A stretch of 13,618 nucleotides of DNA, from positions 1 through 13,618 of the forward strand of contig CADCPD010000063.1 in NCBI GenBank assembly GCA_902803265.1. Direction: 5' to 3'. This stretch comes from an uncultured bacterium. GTDB taxonomy: Bacteria; Cyanobacteriota; Vampirovibrionia; Gastranaerophilales; Gastranaerophilaceae. Below are positions 7,552-13,618 of this stretch, one piece after another (position 1 is the stretch's first letter; each line of letters starts with the position of its first letter). The translations under genes and the position numbers were made by a program. Under the pieces are notes generated by a model that was not told where the DNA came from, made no database searches, and worked only from the letters and a program-made list of their open reading frames with translations.

Positions 7552-10500
7552 ATGAATTGGATTAAAAAAATATTAGAAAAACATTTGGCACAAACTCCAA
7601 ACCATAAATTTTTGTATGATGAACAAACAAGTTTAACTTTTAAGCAGGTTTATGATTTATCTGGTAAAGTCTATGCTTATTTAAAAGCTAATGGAATTGG
7701 CAAAGAAGATTTTGTGCTTATTAATCTGACAAGAGGAGTAAATCCTTATATTGCACTTATAGGGGTATTGCGTGCAGGAGCTGCATTTATTCTTACAGAA
7801 AATACAGATCCTCCGGAAAGAATTAAGTATATTTACAATAATTGTTCCTGTAAATTAGAAATAAACGATACTGTTTGGCAATCAATTTTAAAAACAGAAC
7901 CCCTTGACGGATATGAAAATATTGATGAACATGATGCAGCTTATGCCGTTTATACTTCGGGTACAACAGGAAATCCAAAAGGTGTAATACATGAGTATGG
8001 AAATTTAAAAGAAAATTACGACTCTCACTTTTATCAAGGAAAATTTATTTTTGAAAAAAATGATAAAGTCGCAATTACCGCTCCTTTATCTTCAATTGCA
8101 TCAATATTAATCTTTCTGGCTCCGTTTGCTGTTGAAGAACCAGAAATACATATAATATCAAGAGAGACTGTAAAATCACAACTTGAATTAAAAACTTATT
8201 TATCTGAAAAACAAATAACAAGTTTATTTATGACACCGTCTTATCTTCGTCTTTTTTCTGCAGATTTTAGTTCATCTTTAAAAACAATAATTATGGGTGC
8301 TGAATCTGCTAATGGCGTAGTGCTACCTAAAAATATAACAGTTTACAATTCTTATGCAATGAGTGAAAGCGGATTTGCTGTTTGTCTTTTAAAACTTGAT
8401 AAAACAACTGATATCTATCCGATAGGTCGTAATCAGTTTAATAAAAATATTTATCTTTTAGATCAGGACGGTAAAGAAGTTAAAGACGGAGAAACTGGTG
8501 AAATTTGTTTTGACAGTCCTTTCGTTCGTGGATATATAAATCTTTCGGAAAATACAGCTTTTCAAAATGGTATTTATCATACTAACGATTTGGCGAAAAA
8601 ACTTTCTGACGGTAACTTTGTAATAGTAGGCAGAAAAAATGATACGATAAAAATTTATGGTAATAGAGTTGAACCTGCTGAAATAGAAACTGTTATTAAG
8701 CACGAGTTGAATATTGAATGGTGTGCGGTTAAATATTTTAAAGAAGATGATTTTGAATATCTTGCTGCTTATTATACGGATGATATTCCTAACATAGATA
8801 CCAAGATCATAAGAGAAAAACTTTCTCTAAAATTACCTTCTTATATGCTTCCACAACATTTTGTTAAAATTGATGAAATTCCTGTTAATAAAACAGGAAA
8901 ATTTGACAGAAAAGCATTGCCAAAACCGGAACTAAAATCAGAAGAAATAGTACTACCGGAGACAGAATTTGAAAAACAAATATATGAAATAGTATCAAAA
9001 GAACTAAAAACAAAAGCCTTTGGAGTAACTACAAACCTAATATCAATGGGCTTAACCTCAATAAAAGCGATAAAGATATCAGCATTGATAAAACAAAATA
9101 TGAATTGTTCAGTATCAACGGGAGATATATTGTCAATACCATATATTAGAGAATGGGAACAATTAATAGAAAAAGAATCAGAAAAAATAGAGCGATATGA
9201 AGAACAAAAAACATATCCTCTAACATCAAATCAACTTGGGATATACATAGACTGGAAAAGAGATCAGAACAGTTTACAATACAATCTGCCAACAGCATTA
9301 AAACTGTCTAATGTAGAAGCAGAAAAATTATTCAAAATATTAAAAGATATTGTAAAATTACATCCATATTTCAAAGTACATTTTAAAGAAACAGAAAACG
9401 GAGAAGTAGTACAGGAAAGAAGAGATAACGAACAAATAAATATTATCTTTGAAAAAATAGAAACAGAACCTGATAAAGAATTTTTCCAAAAAAGAATAAG
9501 ACCGTTTAATTTATTAAAAGATGATTTAGCAAGATTTGAAATATATTATACAGAAAATACAACATATGTATTTATAGATGTTCATCACATAATCTTTGAC
9601 GGAATATCCCTAAACGTATTACTGACAGAAATCAGAAATACATATATGGGACAAAATTTGGAATTAGAAAAAGCAACAGCCTTTGACTATTCTTTATTCT
9701 ATAAAAACTGGCTAAATTCAGAAGGATGTAAAAAATCAGAAGAATATTTTAAAGAGCTTATTAAAGATACAGATTCTTTTATGTATCCAACACAAAAAAC
9801 ACAAGCATCTTACAAATGTGAAAGGATATTAGGAAAAGTTTCCAAAAAAGAAATACATGAATACTGTTTAAAAACAGGAATAACAGAAAATGCGTTTTTT
9901 GCAACAGTATTATGTCAGGTTTTCCACAGAATCGGAAGAACAGAAACTATACAAATATCAACAATATCAAATGGTCGAAGCGTAGAAGAACTGCAAAACA
10001 GTATAGGTATGTTTGTGCAGACAGTACCATTAGTAAGCCGTTGTTCAACAGGAAACATTTCAAATATTTTTAAAACAATACAAGAGCAAGTTATTTCAAC
10101 AATAAAAAATGAGAAATACCCATATACTGAACTTGTAGAAAAATATGGAATAAAACCAAATATATTGTATGCATATCAAGGGGAAGTAATAACTTCAAAA
10201 TTAGAAAGAATAGAACTTGATTTAAAAAATGCAAAAGTACCATTAGTGATAAATATTAGACCGGATAGAGATATCTACAGCTTGTTATTTGAATATGATG
10301 ACGGACTTTATACAGAAGAAGAGATAACAAATCTATGTAATTGTGTAATAAATTTTGCAAATAATGTTATATCAAAATCAAAAGAAACAGAGATACAAAC
10401 AGTACCGTTAGTATCGGAAGAAGAAGCGAAAGACCTAATAACATTGGGGACAGGCGAAAAGATTGATTATGATAAAACAAAGACATTTGTTGATATATTT

Positions 10501-13317
10501 CTTGAACAGGTAAAACAAAATCCTGATAAAACGGCAATAGTTGATTACAAGAGTACAATAACATATCGTGATTTAGATAAACACTCTAATGTAATAGCAG
10601 AAGAATTAACAAAACTAGGAGTAAAAGCGAATGATTTTGTAGTCGTAAAATTACCGAGAATAAAAGAGTTTATGGTATCAGTAATCGGAATATGGAAAGC
10701 AGGAGCTGCATATTTACCGATAGATAAGGAATATCCTGAAGACAGAATCAAGTATATGATAGAAGATTCGGATTCAAAAGTAATAATAGATGAAGAATTT
10801 ATATCGAATATTGATTTTAGCAAGGAAGCTACACCAATAAATCAGACAACACCTGATAACAACGCATATATGATATATACATCAGGTTCAACAGGTAAAC
10901 CAAAAGGGGTTATGATAAATCATTCAAATCTGTTTGCATTTATAGTTTGGCATTCAAATGTTGTAAACTTAAAATCTCAGGATAATATGGCAGAACACGC
11001 AAGTTTCAGTTTTGACGGATCTTGTCTTGATTTGTATTCTATTTTGACAGTTGGCGGAACACTTTACATTTTGTCAACAGAATTACGACAAGATATGAGA
11101 GCTATGATAGAATATTTCAAAACAAATCATATCAGAGGTTGTTTTTTAACCACACAACTTGCTCAAACTCTTTTAAGTTACGATGAAACAGGGCTGGAAT
11201 TCTTGATGCTTGGCGGTGAAAAGGACTACGGCTTTAAACCGTCTAAAACGGTTGTGTTTGAAGGTTATGGACCTACGGAAACTACAATTTATGCTACTTG
11301 CGGTATTATTGACCAAACATTCCCAGATATTAACAATATTCCAATAGGACGACCACTTGCTAATTTGAAGTGTGCCGTTGTAGATGCTAAGAATAATCTT
11401 TTACCAAAAGGAATGGCAGGAGAACTTGTTATAATGGGCCCACAAGTATCTAAAGGGTATTGGAAACGTCCTGAATTAACAAAAGAAAAGTTTATCGAAA
11501 GTCCGTTTATAGAAGGCGAAAGAATGTATAAAACAGGTGATTTAGTTCGCTGGAATAAAAATGGTGAAATATTATTTATTGGAAGAATAGATAATCAAGT
11601 AAAATTAAGAGGATTCAGAATAGAACTTGGCGAAATCGATACGGTTTTATCGAATATTGAAGGTGTTGAATCTTGTATTACTGATGTTAAAGAAATTAAC
11701 GGTATAAAACATTTGATAGGCTACTATTCAGCAGAAAAAGAAATAAGTAATGAATTTTTAAAACAAGAGTTATCAAAAACGCTTGCTGCGTATATGGTAC
11801 CGGATATTTTTGTTTTTCTTGATAAAATGCCGTTGAATTCTAACGGTAAAATTGACAGAAAAGCTCTTCCTGTACCATCAATGGAAGATACTACTGAAAA
11901 TTTTGTTGAACCTGTTACAGAAACAGAAAAAATTATTTGTGATACCTATTGTAATATTTTAAATATCGAAAAATATAGTGCTGCAAGTGACTTTTTTAAA
12001 ACCGGTGGAACTTCTATTACGGCAATTCGTGTTGTGGCAGAACTTCAAAAACGTAACTTGGATGTTATTTACGGAGATATTTTCAAATATAAAACACCTC
12101 AGGAATTGGCGCATTTTTTAGAAAACTCTCAAGAAGAACAAAATAATAGTTTTGATTTTGGAGCTTATGATTATACCAAAATTAATTCAATGCTTGAAAA
12201 CACAAGACAAGAAATATTTAATATTTCTGAAACTAAATCATTGGGGAATATTCTTTTAACGGGTGCAACAGGATATTTGGGAATTCACGTACTTAAATAT
12301 TTACTTGATAATACTAACAATCAAATTAACCTGTTAATTCGTTCAAAAAAACGACTAATAACACTATATGAATATTATTTTAGTTGTTTGTTAACTGAAG
12401 ACTTCAAAGACAGAATAATCTATATTGAAGGAGATATTACAGATAAAAATATCCACGATAAACTTAGTGGTATTCACTATGATACATTGTTTAATTGCGC
12501 CGCTTTGGTAAAACATTATATAGTTGATGATGAACTTGATAAAGTAAATGTAGATGGCGTAAGAAATTTAATTAATTGCTGTATTGAAGATAATGCCACT
12601 TTGATACAAGCTTCGACATATAGTGTTGCAGGTTTTATTGAACAGGATTCACCAAAAATCTTGGACGAACATCATTTGTATCTTGGTCAAAGTTCTGACA
12701 ATAACTATGTAAGAACAAAATTTTTAGCAGAGCGATATTTATTAGAAGCTGTTGCAGAAGGAAAATTAAAAGGAAAAATAATGCGTCTTGGTAACTTAAT
12801 GGGCCGTGACGCTGATGGTGAATTCCAAATAAATTTTGGAACCAACGCATTTGTAAATTTACTAAAAACATATATAATGCTTGGAGTATATCCGATATCT
12901 CAATTAAAAACTCCTGTTGAAATGTCTCCAATAGATGAAGTCGCAGAAGCGGTGGTAAAATTAGCAACCACACCTGAAGATATGGTAATTTTCCATCCGT
13001 TTAATTCTTACAAAATTGAAATAAAAACAATATTTGATGCAATAAGAGAAATAGGGCATACTATTGATTACGTTTCAGATTTAGATTTTAAATCCAAAGT
13101 TGATATTATGAAAAACGATCCTGAAAAAGTAAAATATTTGCAAGGTATTATGCATTACGGATATCATAATAATTCTAATAAAAAAGTTATGCCAACTGAA
13201 AATCAATGGACAACAGAAGTATTGGGTAAATTCGGTTTTCGTTGGAAAAAAACAGAAGAAGAATATTTGATTAAATTTTTGAAATTCATAGAATCAATGC
13301 AAGTATTTGCTGTATAG
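7552..13317 (+). CDS. Two-module NRPS with terminal reductase, A-T-C-A-T-R
   Basis: 1921 residues. A1 (about 10-456): A3 YTSGTTGNPKG at 134-144, A5 NSYAMSES at 266-273, A7 YHTND at 342-346, A8 from Gly360, A10 Lys450. T1 (about 470-542): Ser503 in MGLTS carries the arm. C (about 555-960): HHIIFDG at 678-684 with catalytic His679, and IGMFVQT at 818-824. A2 (about 979-1440): YTSGSTGKPKG 1109-1119, FDGS with Asp1155, GYGPTE 1238-1243, YKTGD 1326-1330, Lys1433. T2 (about 1455-1525): Ser1488 in GGTS. R (about 1562-1905): TGATGYLG 1570-1577 binds NAD(P)H, Thr1689 and Y1719-V-R-T-K1723 are the catalytic set. A1 and A2 would load two acids, C joins them, and R releases an aldehyde or alcohol; no thioesterase exists. 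By eye-alignment to GrsA the A2 pocket reads D-G-L-F-M-G-G-I-Y-K, which I cannot assign to a substrate. A1 lacks the amino-binding Asp. The product is not predictable from this sequence alone. Confidence 0.95.
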   Translation: MNWIKKILEKHLAQTPNHKFLYDEQTSLTFKQVYDLSGKVYAYLKANGIGKEDFVLINLTRGVNPYIALIGVLRAGAAFILTENTDPPERIKYIYNNCSCKLEINDTVWQSILKTEPLDGYENIDEHDAAYAVYTSGTTGNPKGVIHEYGNLKENYDSHFYQGKFIFEKNDKVAITAPLSSIASILIFLAPFAVEEPEIHIISRETVKSQLELKTYLSEKQITSLFMTPSYLRLFSADFSSSLKTIIMGAESANGVVLPKNITVYNSYAMSESGFAVCLLKLDKTTDIYPIGRNQFNKNIYLLDQDGKEVKDGETGEICFDSPFVRGYINLSENTAFQNGIYHTNDLAKKLSDGNFVIVGRKNDTIKIYGNRVEPAEIETVIKHELNIEWCAVKYFKEDDFEYLAAYYTDDIPNIDTKIIREKLSLKLPSYMLPQHFVKIDEIPVNKTGKFDRKALPKPELKSEEIVLPETEFEKQIYEIVSKELKTKAFGVTTNLISMGLTSIKAIKISALIKQNMNCSVSTGDILSIPYIREWEQLIEKESEKIERYEEQKTYPLTSNQLGIYIDWKRDQNSLQYNLPTALKLSNVEAEKLFKILKDIVKLHPYFKVHFKETENGEVVQERRDNEQINIIFEKIETEPDKEFFQKRIRPFNLLKDDLARFEIYYTENTTYVFIDVHHIIFDGISLNVLLTEIRNTYMGQNLELEKATAFDYSLFYKNWLNSEGCKKSEEYFKELIKDTDSFMYPTQKTQASYKCERILGKVSKKEIHEYCLKTGITENAFFATVLCQVFHRIGRTETIQISTISNGRSVEELQNSIGMFVQTVPLVSRCSTGNISNIFKTIQEQVISTIKNEKYPYTELVEKYGIKPNILYAYQGEVITSKLERIELDLKNAKVPLVINIRPDRDIYSLLFEYDDGLYTEEEITNLCNCVINFANNVISKSKETEIQTVPLVSEEEAKDLITLGTGEKIDYDKTKTFVDIFLEQVKQNPDKTAIVDYKSTITYRDLDKHSNVIAEELTKLGVKANDFVVVKLPRIKEFMVSVIGIWKAGAAYLPIDKEYPEDRIKYMIEDSDSKVIIDEEFISNIDFSKEATPINQTTPDNNAYMIYTSGSTGKPKGVMINHSNLFAFIVWHSNVVNLKSQDNMAEHASFSFDGSCLDLYSILTVGGTLYILSTELRQDMRAMIEYFKTNHIRGCFLTTQLAQTLLSYDETGLEFLMLGGEKDYGFKPSKTVVFEGYGPTETTIYATCGIIDQTFPDINNIPIGRPLANLKCAVVDAKNNLLPKGMAGELVIMGPQVSKGYWKRPELTKEKFIESPFIEGERMYKTGDLVRWNKNGEILFIGRIDNQVKLRGFRIELGEIDTVLSNIEGVESCITDVKEINGIKHLIGYYSAEKEISNEFLKQELSKTLAAYMVPDIFVFLDKMPLNSNGKIDRKALPVPSMEDTTENFVEPVTETEKIICDTYCNILNIEKYSAASDFFKTGGTSITAIRVVAELQKRNLDVIYGDIFKYKTPQELAHFLENSQEEQNNSFDFGAYDYTKINSMLENTRQEIFNISETKSLGNILLTGATGYLGIHVLKYLLDNTNNQINLLIRSKKRLITLYEYYFSCLLTEDFKDRIIYIEGDITDKNIHDKLSGIHYDTLFNCAALVKHYIVDDELDKVNVDGVRNLINCCIEDNATLIQASTYSVAGFIEQDSPKILDEHHLYLGQSSDNNYVRTKFLAERYLLEAVAEGKLKGKIMRLGNLMGRDADGEFQINFGTNAFVNLLKTYIMLGVYPISQLKTPVEMSPIDEVAEAVVKLATTPEDMVIFHPFNSYKIEIKTIFDAIREIGHTIDYVSDLDFKSKVDIMKNDPEKVKYLQGIMHYGYHNNSNKKVMPTENQWTTEVLGKFGFRWKKTEEEYLIKFLKFIESMQVFAV
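8935..10920 (+). other. Central NRPS segment with deviating codon use (possible recombined cassette)
   Basis: Hand counts of Ile codons along the NRPS gene: start to about 8930, ATA 18, ATT 22, ATC 3; about 8935-10920, ATA 56, ATT 10, ATC 7; rest of the gene, ATA 25, ATT 38, ATC 7. The ATA share thus goes from about 42% to 77% and back to 36%. The segment runs from the end of A1 (just after A10) through T1 and C to the A3 motif of A2. Boundaries are approximate. Confidence 0.65.
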
Positions 13318-13477
13318 GTACTAATTGAGAGTGCTTTTGCATAGCAGCTGAGTTTAGGTGTAAAATTCACTGACTGTTTGAAATTTTGCATAAAAAAAGA
13401 AGCTTTTTAAAAGCTTCTTTTTTAACTGGTGGATGTTTAAGTCCGTAGAGCAAAATTCTCCTTTTAACTCACGAAAA
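13318..13477. other. Convergent intergenic region
   Basis: The 160 bases between the NRPS stop and the stop of the partial - strand gene hold only the terminator. Nothing else recognisable was seen. Confidence 0.6.
13393..13423. terminator. Bidirectional Rho-independent terminator after the NRPS
   Basis: A perfect inverted repeat with 15-base arms (13393-13407, 13409-13423) around T13408. The core is GAAGCTTTT and its complement, flanked by six A on the left and six T on the right. It lies 75 bases after the NRPS stop and 54 bases after the stop of the converging partial gene, so it can serve both. The real loop must open several of the central A-T pairs. Confidence 0.88.
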
Positions 13478-13618
13478 CTATTTTCTTCTGTAATACCCGC
13501 TTACTTCAGTTCCGTCATCTCTTTTGTATTTATCAACCCAAATTAAAACTCCGTTAACTACATCTTGTTGTGCTTGATAATTTCTTGGTACACCATAAGT
13601 TTCTAATTGATTATCTAT
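13478..13618 (-). CDS. C-terminal end of an unidentified protein, 5' end beyond the window
   Basis: On the - strand the last 46 codons of a gene enter from the right edge and end at TAG (complement of 13478-13480). The peptide starts IDNQLETYGVPRNYQ and ends YKRDDGTEVSGYYRRK. The pattern K/R-x-DGT-x-V-x-GYYR is a short tail motif of the kind seen in various small, often exported or hypothetical bacterial proteins, where it may repeat. Support for it being coding: no stop in 46 codons, codon use like its neighbours, the DGT-GYYR pattern, and a bidirectional terminator placed just after its stop. The function is not recognisable from this fragment. Confidence 0.6.
   Translation of the reverse strand: MDNQLETYGVPRNYQAQQDVVNGVLIWVDKYKRDDGTEVSGYYRRK

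Noticed and set aside
13200..13317. Thioesterase or transporter after the reductase domain
   Set aside because: The residues after the R domain are a short basic/aromatic tail with no GxSxG motif or membrane segment.
8458..13391. - strand open frames opposite the NRPS (8458-8703, 10367-10564, 10545-10823, 12635-12973, 13203-13391)
   Set aside because: They are antisense to well-supported A, C and R domain motifs and have no recognisable protein features; the last one runs across the NRPS stop towards the terminator.

Overview
The window is strongly AT-rich DNA, with Ile codons almost all ATT or ATA and many A and T tracts. It carries a giant secreted adhesin-like protein and a Skp/OmpH periplasmic chaperone, so the host has an outer membrane. 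Low GC, an adhesin-chaperone pair and a compact NRPS with a reductase end suggest a host-associated (perhaps gut) Gram-negative-type bacterium. Gastranaerophilales/Melainabacteria-like lineages fit, but this is an impression from gene style and not a demonstrated assignment; Fusobacteria, Elusimicrobia or others are not excluded.

Left part (1-5138, + strand): a very large, Asn/Gly-rich, beta-repeat surface protein runs in from beyond the left edge. Its reading frame is open to base 2, so the GTG at 71 is probably an internal codon. Four bases after its stop comes a small secreted Skp/OmpH-like chaperone whose Shine-Dalgarno lies inside the end of the adhesin gene. The two form an operon closed by a strong, symmetric terminator at 5101-5138. 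That terminator also serves the converging gene on the other strand.

Middle (5164-6612, - strand): a polytopic GT-C/GT39 (PMT/ArnT-like) membrane glycosyltransferase. A 306-base AT-rich divergent intergenic region follows (6613-6918), with candidate promoters for both directions.

Right part (6919-13423, + strand): a minimal biosynthetic cluster of two genes, an Sfp-type phosphopantetheinyl transferase and a 1921-residue NRPS with domain order A-T-C-A-T-R. The PPTase would prime the two carrier domains. Two building blocks would be joined by the C domain, and the NAD(P)H-dependent terminal reductase would release the product as an aldehyde (or alcohol after a second reduction). There is no thioesterase. 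The first A domain lacks the Asp that normally holds the amino group of an alpha-amino acid. The starter may therefore be a carboxylic acid without an alpha-amino group, giving an N-acyl amino aldehyde instead of a plain dipeptide aldehyde. The central third of the NRPS gene (about 8935-10920) has clearly different codon use from both ends, which suggests a mosaic gene.

A second symmetric terminator (13393-13423) closes the cluster. At the right edge the 3' end of an unidentified - strand gene enters the window (13478-13618). No tRNA, rRNA, CRISPR array, insertion sequence or riboswitch was recognised.
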